A stretch of 64,000 nt of DNA from Ferruginibacter yonginensis (GCF_042651465.1 NZ_JBHSCZ010000001.1:558001-622000); one strand, 5' to 3'. Positions 43,178-52,296 are shown, numbered from the stretch's first letter. Notes: generated from the sequence alone by a model not told the origin. Translations and numbers: made by a program.

Positions 43178-44215
43178 ATGCAGCGCAAAGCCATATTGTT
43201 GATGAATTTAGGCTCACCTGATAGTCCTACTACCAAAGATGTAAAGCCTTATTTATCACAATTTTTGATGGATGAGAGAGTGATTGATGTGCCCAATTGG
43301 TTAAGAACGATTTTGGTAAAAGGTATCATAGTACCATTACGTTCACCACAAAGTGCAAAAAAGTACAAAACTATCTGGACAAAAGATGGATCTCCTTTAG
43401 TATCTATTACAAAACAGGTAACAACACTGGTGCAAGAAAAAACGGATGTTCCTGTATATTTTTCTATGCGTTATGGTAATCCTTCAACAGAAAGTGTTTT
43501 AAAAACAATACACCAAGAGCATCCACAAATTGAAGAAATTATTGCATTACCATTGTACCCACACTATGCCATGAGTAGTTATGAAACAGCTGCGGTGCAA
43601 GTGGCTGATTTACATAAGCAAGGCAACTACAACTCAGCTCTTACAATTATTCCTGCATTTTACAATAATCAAAAGTATATACATGCATTAGCAACTTCAA
43701 TACAACCATACCTTGAACAACCATTTGATAAAATTTTGTTCAGCTATCATGGTATTCCTGAAAGGCATGTAAAGAAAACAGATTGCACCAAAACGCATTG
43801 TTTACAAACCAGTGATTGTTGTAATGTTGCATCAGCAGCGCATGAATTTTGTTATAGGCACCAAGTAATTGAAACAACCCATTTAGTGGCCAAGGCATTA
43901 AATATACCTGCTGAAAAAGTTGGTTATTCATTTCAAAGTCGTTTAGGACAAGATGCTTGGTTAAAACCTTACACAGCAAAGCTTTTAGGTGAATTACCAA
44001 AAGAAGGTGTAAAGAAATTATTAGTGGTTTGTCCTGCATTTGTGAGCGACTGTTTAGAAACAATTGAAGAAATGGGTGAAGAAGGTGATGAAATTTTTAA
44101 AGAAGCAGGTGGAGAAAGTTTTCAATTAATACCTTGTTTAAACACCAACCCATTGTGGATTGATACCATTTTAACTTTATGCAACATCAACCAAAAAGAA
44201 ACGGTAGCGGTTTAA
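43178..44215 (+). CDS. hemH: Ferrochelatase
   Basis: The 345-residue enzyme inserts iron into the porphyrin. Catalytic H191 lies in FSYHGIPERHV; other motifs are LMNLGSPDSPTTKDVKPYL, YFSMRYGNPS, LPLYPHYAMSSYETA, YSFQSRLGQDAWLKPYT and VVCPAFVSDCLETIEEM. A Cys-rich insert (C203, C208, C214, C215, with C225 nearby) follows the catalytic loop and may hold a [2Fe-2S] cluster, as in one known class of bacterial ferrochelatases. It is divergent from hemA with 183 bases between. Confidence 0.96.
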   Translation: MQRKAILLMNLGSPDSPTTKDVKPYLSQFLMDERVIDVPNWLRTILVKGIIVPLRSPQSAKKYKTIWTKDGSPLVSITKQVTTLVQEKTDVPVYFSMRYGNPSTESVLKTIHQEHPQIEEIIALPLYPHYAMSSYETAAVQVADLHKQGNYNSALTIIPAFYNNQKYIHALATSIQPYLEQPFDKILFSYHGIPERHVKKTDCTKTHCLQTSDCCNVASAAHEFCYRHQVIETTHLVAKALNIPAEKVGYSFQSRLGQDAWLKPYTAKLLGELPKEGVKKLLVVCPAFVSDCLETIEEMGEEGDEIFKEAGGESFQLIPCLNTNPLWIDTILTLCNINQKETVAV

Positions 44216-44224
44216 AATAAACAT

Positions 44225-44761
44225 ATGTATTTATACCTAAAAGCACTGCATATTATATTTGTAGTAACATGGTTTAGTGGGCTTTTTTATATTGTACGTT
44301 TATTTATTTACAATACCGAAGCAAATGATCAACCCATGCCTGCAAAATCAATTTTGCAACAGCAATTCACCATTATGATTAAAAGATTATGGTTGGGTAT
44401 TACATGGCCATCTGCCATTATTACTTTATGTTTTGGCTTATGGTTATTGCATTTATACCCTGTGATGAGCCCGTGGCTTTGGATAAAATTAGGATTTGTA
44501 TTGTTGCTTTATGCATACCATATTACACTACATGTTTTATACAAGCAACAAGCAAATAGCCAATTTAAATATAGTTCACAACAATTAAGGTTATGGAATG
44601 AAGTAGCAACTGTATTTTTGATAAGTATAGTAATGCTAGTGGTGGTAAAGCAAAGCTTGAGCGTTGTTTGGGGTTTAATAGGATTGGTATTATTTGTAAT
44701 ACTGCTTTTAAGTGCTATTAAAATTTACAAAATTATTAGATTAAAAGCTGCTAATAAGTAA
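44225..44761 (+). CDS. hemJ: Protoporphyrinogen IX oxidase HemJ (CopD/UPF0093 family)
   Basis: The 178-residue membrane protein has four to five helices. It starts YLYLKALHIIFVVTWFSGLFYIVRLFIYNTEA, the HemJ signature with the conserved His in KALHII, and has KRLWLGITWPSAIITL and the Lys-containing LWIKLGFVLLLYAYH. It is nine bases behind hemH, and no hemG or hemY is present in the cluster, so it should oxidise protoporphyrinogen IX in this organism. Its last 11 bases overlap the convergent GH43 gene. Confidence 0.9.
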   Translation: MYLYLKALHIIFVVTWFSGLFYIVRLFIYNTEANDQPMPAKSILQQQFTIMIKRLWLGITWPSAIITLCFGLWLLHLYPVMSPWLWIKLGFVLLLYAYHITLHVLYKQQANSQFKYSSQQLRLWNEVATVFLISIVMLVVVKQSLSVVWGLIGLVLFVILLLSAIKIYKIIRLKAANK

Positions 44762-46349
44762 CTACTCTAAACCAATCAACATCTGCAAAGCCAGCATCAT
44801 TTGTACTTTTAGTTCGGCTACAATACATGCCTACAATTGCGCCAATCCATTTACCAGGTGCAGCTTTAAACGAAAATGGTAATACATTAAAACTTTTATT
44901 ATCAATGCTATAAGCAAACGTACAATTACCACCTTCTTTTACCTGTAATTGAAAGTATAAATTTGTGGCTGATAATGTACTGAGTTGTTGTACAGTAGCA
45001 TGCGGTTCTTTTTCAGCAGCATCATTTTGTAAGTATTGTAATTGTAAACCATTGCTAGTATTTACCACTTCTATAGCTGCATATTGTAACCCTACTACTG
45101 TAAGGCCAAACCTTTCTCCTACTGTTTTTGGTTGAAAATTAAATTTTACTGTTGCTGTAAAATTTTCTCCAGGAAATTTTTGAGATAAAATATTCGGCAT
45201 ATCCCACAAGTTGTTACTATCTGATGTTAATACCGCATTCATTCGTAACGAATTATTTGCAGGATAAGGATAAGCCCAATTTAAACCAGGGTTAGCTTGC
45301 CATTGCCATTGTTGTGCTATTGTATTGCCAGTAAATTCATCACTCGTTTGTAAAATATTTTTACTTGAAATTGTACCAACATTTGGCTTTTTAAAAGTTG
45401 ATACGGGTTCACCAATGCCATTTCCATCATTATCTACACCAATAACTGGCCAATTGTTTAACCAACGCATTGGTTGCAAATGAACAATTCTTCCGTAGGC
45501 ATCTTTTTCTTGAAAATGAAGAAACCAATTTTCACCCGAATTGGTTTGCACCCAAGCGCCTTGGTGAGGCCCGTTTATATTCGTTTTACCTTGCACTAGT
45601 ACTACCTTACGTTCATAAGGGCCATAAATATTTTTACTGCGTAAAACCAATTGCCAACCGGTACTTACGCCGCCGGCTGGAGCAAATATGTAGTAGTACC
45701 CATTGCGTTTGTATAATTTAGGTCCTTCAATTGTAGCATCAATACCATGTCCATCATATACCAACACGGCATCATTCAAAATTGTTGTGGCACTTGCATT
45801 GAGTTCGTGCATCAAAATAATTGATTTAAAACCTGCCCTGCTTCCTGCCAAAGCATGTACTAAATATACCTTACCATCATCATCCCATAACGGACAAGGA
45901 TCAATTAAACCTTTACCTGCTTTTACTAATTTGGGGGTTGACCATGGTCCTTTTATATTGTTGGCCTTCATCATATAAATACCATAATCAGGGTCAGGAT
46001 AAAAAATATAAAATACATTTTTATGATATCGAATGCTGGGAGCCCAAACACCTTTACCGTGTTGAACTTTACTAAATACTTCATCAGGATGTTGTACAGG
46101 TAAGGCATGAGAGATAATACGCCAGTTTACCAAATCATTGCTTTGTAAAATAGGTAAGCCAGGTATTTGATTAAAACTACTGCTCACCATATAAAATTGC
46201 CCGTTCACATAAATAACATCCGGGTCACTATAATCAGCATGTATTATAGGATTAACGTAAGTTTCATCGCCACTTTTAAATTTTTGTGCAGATGATGTAA
46301 GTGAGTGTAATACAACTAAACTTAAAACAAGTAATTTATTCATAACCAA
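44751..46349 (-). CDS. Glycoside hydrolase family 43 (beta-xylosidase/arabinofuranosidase type)
   Basis: The 532-residue protein has a signal peptide (MNKLLVLSLVVLHSLTSSAQ). The five-bladed propeller carries the expected acidic triad: D42 in HADYSDPDVIY (base), D150 in GLIDPCPLWDDDGK (pKa modulator) and E208 in ATIEGPKLYKR (acid). The C-terminal 190 residues (DEFTGNTIAQQWQWQANPG onward) look like the beta-sandwich domain of GH43 xylosidases. It probably trims xylan or arabinan side chains in the periplasm. It is three bases behind a methyltransferase gene, an odd neighbour; no SusCD pair is present. Confidence 0.9.
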   Translation of the reverse strand: MVMNKLLVLSLVVLHSLTSSAQKFKSGDETYVNPIIHADYSDPDVIYVNGQFYMVSSSFNQIPGLPILQSNDLVNWRIISHALPVQHPDEVFSKVQHGKGVWAPSIRYHKNVFYIFYPDPDYGIYMMKANNIKGPWSTPKLVKAGKGLIDPCPLWDDDGKVYLVHALAGSRAGFKSIILMHELNASATTILNDAVLVYDGHGIDATIEGPKLYKRNGYYYIFAPAGGVSTGWQLVLRSKNIYGPYERKVVLVQGKTNINGPHQGAWVQTNSGENWFLHFQEKDAYGRIVHLQPMRWLNNWPVIGVDNDGNGIGEPVSTFKKPNVGTISSKNILQTSDEFTGNTIAQQWQWQANPGLNWAYPYPANNSLRMNAVLTSDSNNLWDMPNILSQKFPGENFTATVKFNFQPKTVGERFGLTVVGLQYAAIEVVNTSNGLQLQYLQNDAAEKEPHATVQQLSTLSATNLYFQLQVKEGGNCTFAYSIDNKSFNVLPFSFKAAPGKWIGAIVGMYCSRTKSTNDAGFADVDWFRVVTY

Positions 46350-46352
46350 TAT

Positions 46353-46943
46353 TTATGGTTTACAAATAATGAACAATTCAGAACCGCTTCTTGGTTTAAT
46401 AGAGTTATAACATGGCTCCATTTGAACGAATGAAAAAACATTTTCAAATTGTTGTTTGTACGTTACAACATTGCCACCAAAGGGAGGTCCACCTTCAAAG
46501 CTTCTGTTAAACAATAAGCCTATTAACATACCATTTGGACGCAGAAGTGATTTCATTTTTGCAACATAAGCAGCTCTCAATGATGGATCAATAGCACAAA
46601 AAAACGTTTGCTCAACAATAACATCAAAGCTTCCATGCATTGTAAAAAAATCTTGATGTAACACTTTCACTTGGTAAGGATAATCAGCTAATTTTTGTTG
46701 TAAAGCAGTTACCAAAACAGCCGAAATATCAACCAATGTAATGTTAGTAAATCCTTGCTGCAACAAATACTCCGCCTCATAAGCATTACCACAACCAGGT
46801 ATTAAAATAGCGGCATTTTTATCAGTAAATTGATCAAAATATGCCTTTATAGGTGGTGAAACTTGTTGCATATCCCAACTGGTTTGTTGGTTATAATAAC
46901 GTTCACTCCAGTAATTATCATCCAATAGCAGTGGTTGATTCAT
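46353..46943 (-). CDS. TPMT-family SAM-dependent methyltransferase
   Basis: The 196-residue protein has the thiopurine S-methyltransferase family pattern: NYWSERYYNQQTSWDMQQVSPP, the SAM loop ILIPGCGNAYEAEYLLQ, ITLVDISAVLV, FDVIVEQTFFCAIDPSLR and LLFNRSFEGGPPFGG. In bacteria members methylate thiol, thiocyanate, selenium or halide substrates; the actual substrate is not known here. Its start overlaps the end of the CDF transporter gene by 26 bases, and GH43 follows three bases later. Confidence 0.88.
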   Translation of the reverse strand: MNQPLLLDDNYWSERYYNQQTSWDMQQVSPPIKAYFDQFTDKNAAILIPGCGNAYEAEYLLQQGFTNITLVDISAVLVTALQQKLADYPYQVKVLHQDFFTMHGSFDVIVEQTFFCAIDPSLRAAYVAKMKSLLRPNGMLIGLLFNRSFEGGPPFGGNVVTYKQQFENVFSFVQMEPCYNSIKPRSGSELFIICKP

Positions 46944-47922
46944 TGTGTTTGTTGTTAGATGAAATATTATTCATGCTCCAAGTTATTTTTTTAACGTTGG
47001 GGCTTTGTCGAACTTTACAATCAGGCTTAATACATACAGCACAACTAAATGTCATACATGCATCTGAATGCACAAAAATTTCTAATGAATCACCAAAATT
47101 ATTACGGAGTAAATCTGTAAGTTCATCTATTTCATGGTGTGCTTCATATACGTTAAAATACCAAGGAACGGTTAAATGGGCATCTAAATGCAAGGTTGCA
47201 CCATACTTTATGATGCGTAGGTTATGAATATCAATCCAGTTAAAACGCCTGTTATCATTAAGTGTAACAATAACATCTTTCAATAATTGCGTATCAGCTT
47301 CATCCATAATACCTGCAATAGATGAGCGTATTATTTTATAACCAGTGTAGGTAATGATCAAAGCAAATAACATAGCCACCACACTATCTATCCAAGCAAT
47401 TTTGGTAAAATATAACAGTACCAAGCCACCAATAATACCAGCAGTTGTATAAGTATCGCTTTTTAAATGTTTGCCACTTGCAATTAAGGGAAGTGAATTA
47501 TTTTTTTTGCCAATTTCTTCACATATAAAACCTGCAAAATAATTTACAACAGCAGTCACTACAATCAAAATAATACCATAGTCGAGTTGGTGCACGGCTG
47601 TTGGCTGCGAAAGATTTTTAGCTGCGCCGTAAATAATAAGCAAACCAGCCACTACAATTAATGTACCTTCAACAGCTGCCGAAATAAACTCTACTTTTCC
47701 ATGTCCGTATGGGTGGTCTTCATCTTTTGGTTTAGCAGAAAGTATTAAGCTATAAATACCCAACATACTGGCAACTATGTTTACAATACTTTCCAAGGCA
47801 TCAGTTAAAATAGCAACAGAGTGTGTAATAACCCAAGCGGCCATTTTAATAACAAACAATACAATCGATAGAATAGCAATTTTCTTTTGTATTGATAAAT
47901 TTTGTTGTGCAGTGGTTGTCAT
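46918..47922 (-). CDS. Cation diffusion facilitator (CDF) family transporter
   Basis: The 334-residue protein has six membrane helices with the metal site patterns HSVAILTDALESIVNI (helix II, D) and HLKSDTYTTAGIIGGL (helix V, H-x3-D). The loop HPYGHGKVEF and a cytoplasmic domain follow. The C-terminal tail carries HSDACMTFSCAVCIKPDC, a four-Cys cluster (C-x4-C-x2-C-x4-C). It likely exports Zn2+, Fe2+ or related metals. A TTG at 47937 would extend it by five residues, but that codon lies inside the -7 box, so the ATG at 47922 is the start. Confidence 0.92.
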   Translation of the reverse strand: MTTTAQQNLSIQKKIAILSIVLFVIKMAAWVITHSVAILTDALESIVNIVASMLGIYSLILSAKPKDEDHPYGHGKVEFISAAVEGTLIVVAGLLIIYGAAKNLSQPTAVHQLDYGIILIVVTAVVNYFAGFICEEIGKKNNSLPLIASGKHLKSDTYTTAGIIGGLVLLYFTKIAWIDSVVAMLFALIITYTGYKIIRSSIAGIMDEADTQLLKDVIVTLNDNRRFNWIDIHNLRIIKYGATLHLDAHLTVPWYFNVYEAHHEIDELTDLLRNNFGDSLEIFVHSDACMTFSCAVCIKPDCKVRQSPNVKKITWSMNNISSNNKHNESTTAIG

Positions 47923-47934
47923 AATGCTAAAAGG

Positions 47935-47942
47935 CAAATATA
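47935..47942 (-). promoter_or_regulatory. -7 box TATATTTG of the CDF-TPMT-GH43 unit
   Basis: The minus strand reads TATATTTG, 12 bases before the ATG at 47922. It fixes the start codon of the CDF gene. Confidence 0.65.
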
Positions 47943-47986
47943 AAAATATAAAAGGGTTATGCTACTTTTAATAAAAATTAGTGCCA

Positions 47987-48559
47987 ATGCTCAACTTAAA
48001 TTTCACCCCATTTCCTTATTTTGAAACTGAAGAACTTATTTTTAGAGAAACGGTTGAAACTGATAAAAATATACTTTTTCAATTAAGGTCAAACCCTGAA
48101 GTGATGCATTACATAGGTAGACCCGTTGCTAAAAATTTTGAAGATGTTTTACCAGTTTATAAAATGATGATTGATAATGTAGCTAATAACATTTCAGTAC
48201 CATGGTGGATTGTATTAAAAGCTACAAACGAAACGGTAGGACAAATAGGTTTTCATTACATTGACATCCAAAATGAACGAGCTGAAATTGGGTATTATTT
48301 ACTTCCGCAATATCAAAATAAAGGTATTACCACAAAAGCCATAAAAGCTGTTGTTGCTTATGGGTTTGAACATTTACATTTTCATTCAATTGAAGCGAAG
48401 GTTGATCCAGAAAACACAGCATCAGCCAGAGTTTTACAAAAAAATGGATTTATTGAAGAAGGTATGTTGAGGCAAAATTATTATTACAATAACCGCTTTA
48501 ATAATACCCAAATTTTTGGAATTTTAAAGGATGAATGGTATGCCAAAAATAAATCGTAA
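47987..48559 (+). CDS. GNAT family N-acetyltransferase (RimJ/RimL-like)
   Basis: The product has about 190 residues. It starts with ELIFRETVETDKNILFQLRSNPEVMHYIG, typical of RimJ/RimL-type GNATs. Motif A is AEIGYYLLPQYQNKGITTKAIKAVV and motif B EAKVDPENTASARVLQKNGFIEEGMLR. Substrate (ribosomal protein, amino acid or other amine) cannot be told. A GTG at 47981 would add two residues. It is a single gene. Confidence 0.9.
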   Translation: MLNLNFTPFPYFETEELIFRETVETDKNILFQLRSNPEVMHYIGRPVAKNFEDVLPVYKMMIDNVANNISVPWWIVLKATNETVGQIGFHYIDIQNERAEIGYYLLPQYQNKGITTKAIKAVVAYGFEHLHFHSIEAKVDPENTASARVLQKNGFIEEGMLRQNYYYNNRFNNTQIFGILKDEWYAKNKS

Positions 48560-48572
48560 CAGCATTTTCCCC

Positions 48573-48580
48573 TAAATTTG
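48573..48580 (+). promoter_or_regulatory. -7 box TAAATTTG of the acyl-CoA dehydrogenase gene
   Basis: A perfect TAnnTTTG element 18 bases before the ATG at 48599. Confidence 0.6.
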
Positions 48581-48598
48581 CAACACTAAAAAACTAAT

Positions 48599-49753
48599 AT
48601 GAATTTTCAACTTTCTGAAGAGCAGCTAATGATACAACAAGCTGCAAGAGATTTTGCCGTAAATGAATGTTTACCTGGGGTAATTGAAAGAGATGAACAT
48701 CAAAAATTTCCAAAAGAGCAGATTGAGAAATTAGCCGATTTAGGTTTTATGGGTATGATGGTAAAACCTGAATATGGTGGCAGTGGTTTAGATACCATGA
48801 GCTACGTTATTGCTATGGAAGAAATTAGTAAAATTGACGCCAGCGTAAGTGTAAGTATGAGTGTAAACAACAGTTTGGTTTGCTATGGCTTACAAGAATA
48901 CGGAACTGAAGCACAAAAACAACAATACCTTAAACCTTTAGCACAAGGCAAAAAAGACGGTGAATTATACATTGGTGCTTTTTTATTGAGTGAGCCAGAA
49001 GCTGGTAGCGATGCGACGAGCCAACAAACTACGGCTGAAGATAAAGGTGATTATTACTTACTCAATGGTACCAAAAACTGGATTACCAATGGTAACAGCG
49101 CTAGCGTATATTTGGTTATAGCACAAACTGACCCAAGCAAAGGTAGCAAAGGTATTAACGCTTTTATTGTTGAAAAAAACTGGCCTGGTGTTGTTGTAGG
49201 TGCTAAAGAAAATAAATTAGGTATTAGAGGTAGCGATACGCATACCATTTTATTTAATGATGTAAAAGTGCCTAAAGAAAATAGAATTGGTGAAGATGGA
49301 TTCGGTTTTAAATTTGCTATGAAAACCCTTGCTGGTGGCCGTATTGGTATTGCAGCACAAGCTTTGGGTATTGCAAGTGGTGCTTACGAAAGAGCAAAAG
49401 ATTACAGTAAAACTAGAAAAGCTTTTGGTACTGAAATTATGAACCATCAAATTATTCAATTTAAATTGGCTGATATGGCTACTAAAATTGAATGTGCTCG
49501 TTTACTTTGCTTAAAATCTGCATGGGAAAAAGATAATAATATTGATTATACTTTAAGTAGCTCAATGGCAAAAGTATTCAGTAGCGAAACAGCCATGTGG
49601 ACTGCAACTGAAGCAGTTCAAATACATGGTGGTTATGGTTTTGTAAAAGAATACCATGTTGAACGTTTAATGAGAGATGCTAAAATTACACAGATTTACG
49701 AAGGTACTAGCGAAGTACAACGTATTGTAATAGGAAGAGCAATCTTAAAATAA
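48599..49753 (+). CDS. Acyl-CoA dehydrogenase (short/medium-chain type)
   Basis: The 384-residue flavoenzyme has the normal length. Blocks: NFQLSEEQLMIQQAARDFA, GAFLLSEPEAGSDATSQQTTA, NGTKNWITNGNSASVYLVIAQ, GIRGSDTHTILFNDVKVP, LAGGRIGIAAQALGIA and VQIHGGYGFVKEYHVERLMRDAKITQIYEGTSEVQR (in parts). The catalytic Glu is in IYEGTSE, as in short/medium-chain enzymes. It oxidises acyl-CoA to enoyl-CoA and hands electrons to the EtfAB pair at 29.6-31.4 kb. Confidence 0.96.
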   Translation: MNFQLSEEQLMIQQAARDFAVNECLPGVIERDEHQKFPKEQIEKLADLGFMGMMVKPEYGGSGLDTMSYVIAMEEISKIDASVSVSMSVNNSLVCYGLQEYGTEAQKQQYLKPLAQGKKDGELYIGAFLLSEPEAGSDATSQQTTAEDKGDYYLLNGTKNWITNGNSASVYLVIAQTDPSKGSKGINAFIVEKNWPGVVVGAKENKLGIRGSDTHTILFNDVKVPKENRIGEDGFGFKFAMKTLAGGRIGIAAQALGIASGAYERAKDYSKTRKAFGTEIMNHQIIQFKLADMATKIECARLLCLKSAWEKDNNIDYTLSSSMAKVFSSETAMWTATEAVQIHGGYGFVKEYHVERLMRDAKITQIYEGTSEVQRIVIGRAILK

Positions 49754-49778
49754 TAATTCCCAAAAAAATCAAATAAAA

Positions 49779-49812
49779 AATGTGCAAACGGTCGTTCGTT
49801 TGCACATTTTTA
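49779..49812 (+). terminator. Terminator after the acyl-CoA dehydrogenase gene
   Basis: AATGTGCAAACG (49779-49790) pairs perfectly with CGTTTGCACATT (49797-49808) around GTCGTT, followed by Ts. It lies inside the longer reading frame of the next gene, so that gene starts downstream. Confidence 0.92.
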
Positions 49813-49844
49813 GTATACATTTAACCCATATAAAAACTTGGCTC

Positions 49845-50618
49845 ATGAGCATCATTCAACTAAAGCACTTACGCAAATCATACGACAGTAATTTGGTTTT
49901 AAAAGATATTAATTTAGATATTGAAGCTGGTCAAATTGTGGGTTATATTGGTCCCAACGGTGCAGGTAAAAGTACTACCATTAAAATACTATGTGGTATT
50001 ATTAGTGAGTTTGAAGGCAGCGCAACTGTGATGGATATTGACGTTCGTACCAACCCATTAGCAGTTAAACAAATAATTGGGTACATACCAGAGCAAGCGG
50101 CCTTATACGAAGTGCTTACCCCTACGGAATACCTTCGCTTTAGTGGCAAATTATATAACATGAACGACCAAGCCATTGCCACAAAAACTACGGAACTATT
50201 ACGTTTATTTGATTTACACGATAAAGCACATACCCGTATGACCAACTTTAGCAAGGGTATGAAACAAAAAGTTTTGCTCATTAGTGGCCTCATACACAAC
50301 CCTTCAATAATATTTTTAGATGAACCTTTGAGTGGGCTTGATGCCAATGCCGTTATATTAGTAAAAGAAATTTTATCGCAATTAAAAGCAGCCGGTAAAA
50401 CCATTTTTTATTCATCACATATAATGGATGTTGTTGAAAAAATTAGTGACCGTATCATCATCATTGATAAAGGCGAAGTGAAGGCCGATGGTAGTTTCAA
50501 CGAACTACAATCAAATGCACACCTTGGTTCACTAGAAAATATTTTCACCGCACTTACAGGCAACAGCAATCAACAACAAAACACTGCTAACGAATTTATA
50601 AACGTTTTAAAAAGCTAA
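49845..50618 (+). CDS. ABC transporter ATP-binding protein
   Basis: The 257-residue ATPase has Walker A GPNGAGKSTT, Q-loop IGYIPEQAALYE, signature NFSKGMKQKV, Walker B IIFLDEPLSGLD and H-loop IFYSSHIMD. I start at the ATG at 49845 (MSIIQLKHLRKSYDS), since 21 further upstream codons cover a terminator. It precedes a membrane protein gene by four bases, so the two form an ABC exporter of unknown substrate. Confidence 0.93.
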   Translation: MSIIQLKHLRKSYDSNLVLKDINLDIEAGQIVGYIGPNGAGKSTTIKILCGIISEFEGSATVMDIDVRTNPLAVKQIIGYIPEQAALYEVLTPTEYLRFSGKLYNMNDQAIATKTTELLRLFDLHDKAHTRMTNFSKGMKQKVLLISGLIHNPSIIFLDEPLSGLDANAVILVKEILSQLKAAGKTIFYSSHIMDVVEKISDRIIIIDKGEVKADGSFNELQSNAHLGSLENIFTALTGNSNQQQNTANEFINVLKS

Positions 50619-50622
50619 CCTT

Positions 50623-52293
50623 ATGGATAAACTGTTACTTAAGTTAGTTTTATGGTTTGTAAAACATAGCATTAAAAAAGATGTTGATATTGAAAAATTA
50701 CAAATCATTTGCGAAACAAAATTAATTATGGATCGCCGCAGGGCAAGGGTTTCCATGAAACAAGCTTCACAAAAAGAACCCAAAAACCAACTTTTGGTTA
50801 CGCAAATTATTTATGCCTTAGTTGGTTTATTAATTGGCGGTGCAATATTTTCTATAAAAGATATTGTAGCTGGCATGGCCTTATTACACTCCTACATGTT
50901 GTTTATGATGGCAATGACGTTGATTACAGATTTTAGTAGTGTTTTGTTAGATACTACTGATAATCAAGTGATACTACCAAGGCCCGTAAATAGCCGCACT
51001 TTTTTTATGAGTAGGTTAGTGCATATTTTAGTGTACTTGCTACAATTTACCATTGCTATTGCTTTATTCCCCATTATAAGTTGTTTTATTAAGTATGGTT
51101 TTGCGGTTGGTATAGCCAGTATTTTCACCATTTTACTAACCGTATTAATGGCGGTATTTTTAACTTACCTATTGTATGGTTTAATTTTAAAATTTGCAAA
51201 TGAATCTAAAATAAAAGATATCGTTAGTGGTTTTCAAATAGCCATTACAATTGTATTTGCAGCCGGTATGCAAATTGCTCCGAGGTTCATCAATTTTAGT
51301 GATTTAAATGTTACTTTCAACATAAAGTGGTACAGCTATTTTTTACCACCCATGTGGATGGCTAATTTATTAGAAGCGATTTATACATTTCAATTTGATG
51401 TGCCACATATTGCGATGATTTTACTTGCTATCACAATACCAGTAGGCACTTTCTGGATAATGTTTAAATATTTAGCACCATCATTTTCAAAAAAAATGGC
51501 AGCATTGGGTAATAGCAGCGGTGAGGGTAAGCCAACTTTGGTAACTTCAAATTCAATGCAACGTACATCTTTTGCACAGCAAATAGCCCCATTAGTTTGC
51601 AAAAATAATACTGAAAAAGCCGGTTTTGAAATAGGGTGGATTATGACCGCTAGAGACAAAATGTTTAAGATGCAATTTTACCCAAGCATAGCTTATTTGC
51701 TAGTGATGGTATTCATTTTTATCTTTAAAAGTGGAAGTAATATACAGCATGTATGGGCAAATTTATCTAACACTAAAATGTTTTTATTATTTGCTTATTT
51801 ACCTATCATTACCATATCTACAGGTATTGGCTTGTTACCTTACAACGAATACTTTAAAGCCTCATGGATATATTTAGCAACACCTTTACAACAACCGGGC
51901 AGCTTAATTAGTGGTGCTGTGAAATCAATTTTAGTAAAATTTTTTATACCCATATTTATTATATTATTTGGTTTTTCATTTTACGTATGGGGGGTTGCCA
52001 TTATTGATGATATGTTACTCGGCTTGGTAAATAATATTTTAATTTTCTTTTTAATAATACATATTGGTAAAAGCTACTTGCCTTTTTCAACACAGGTTAG
52101 CACCCAACAACAAACAGGCAAATTTGTAAAAATGTTACTGCAACTGTTATTCATTTCATTGCCAGTAGGTTTGCATTACATTGCTACAATATATGTGTGG
52201 CTATTATGGGCCATGATACCTGCATCATTACTTATAAGTTTATTAATTATTAAAACTATTCAACAATATAGATGGCAAAAAATTGCATCATAA
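50623..52293 (+). CDS. Putative ABC transporter permease, polytopic membrane protein
   Basis: The 556-residue protein has roughly 10-12 membrane helices in two blocks separated by a soluble loop at about 285-340. A short cytoplasmic N-terminal region (KDVDIEKLQIICETKLIMDRRRARVSM, in parts) precedes LVTQIIYALVGLLIGGAIF. The segment LLDTTDNQVILPRPVNSRTFFMSRL resembles the loop 'D-x3-LLPLPV' seen in putative ABC permeases (PF16949-like). It directly follows the ATPase gene and probably forms a homodimeric exporter with it. Substrate unknown. Confidence 0.75.
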   Translation: MDKLLLKLVLWFVKHSIKKDVDIEKLQIICETKLIMDRRRARVSMKQASQKEPKNQLLVTQIIYALVGLLIGGAIFSIKDIVAGMALLHSYMLFMMAMTLITDFSSVLLDTTDNQVILPRPVNSRTFFMSRLVHILVYLLQFTIAIALFPIISCFIKYGFAVGIASIFTILLTVLMAVFLTYLLYGLILKFANESKIKDIVSGFQIAITIVFAAGMQIAPRFINFSDLNVTFNIKWYSYFLPPMWMANLLEAIYTFQFDVPHIAMILLAITIPVGTFWIMFKYLAPSFSKKMAALGNSSGEGKPTLVTSNSMQRTSFAQQIAPLVCKNNTEKAGFEIGWIMTARDKMFKMQFYPSIAYLLVMVFIFIFKSGSNIQHVWANLSNTKMFLLFAYLPIITISTGIGLLPYNEYFKASWIYLATPLQQPGSLISGAVKSILVKFFIPIFIILFGFSFYVWGVAIIDDMLLGLVNNILIFFLIIHIGKSYLPFSTQVSTQQQTGKFVKMLLQLLFISLPVGLHYIATIYVWLLWAMIPASLLISLLIIKTIQQYRWQKIAS

Positions 52294-52296
52294 ATT

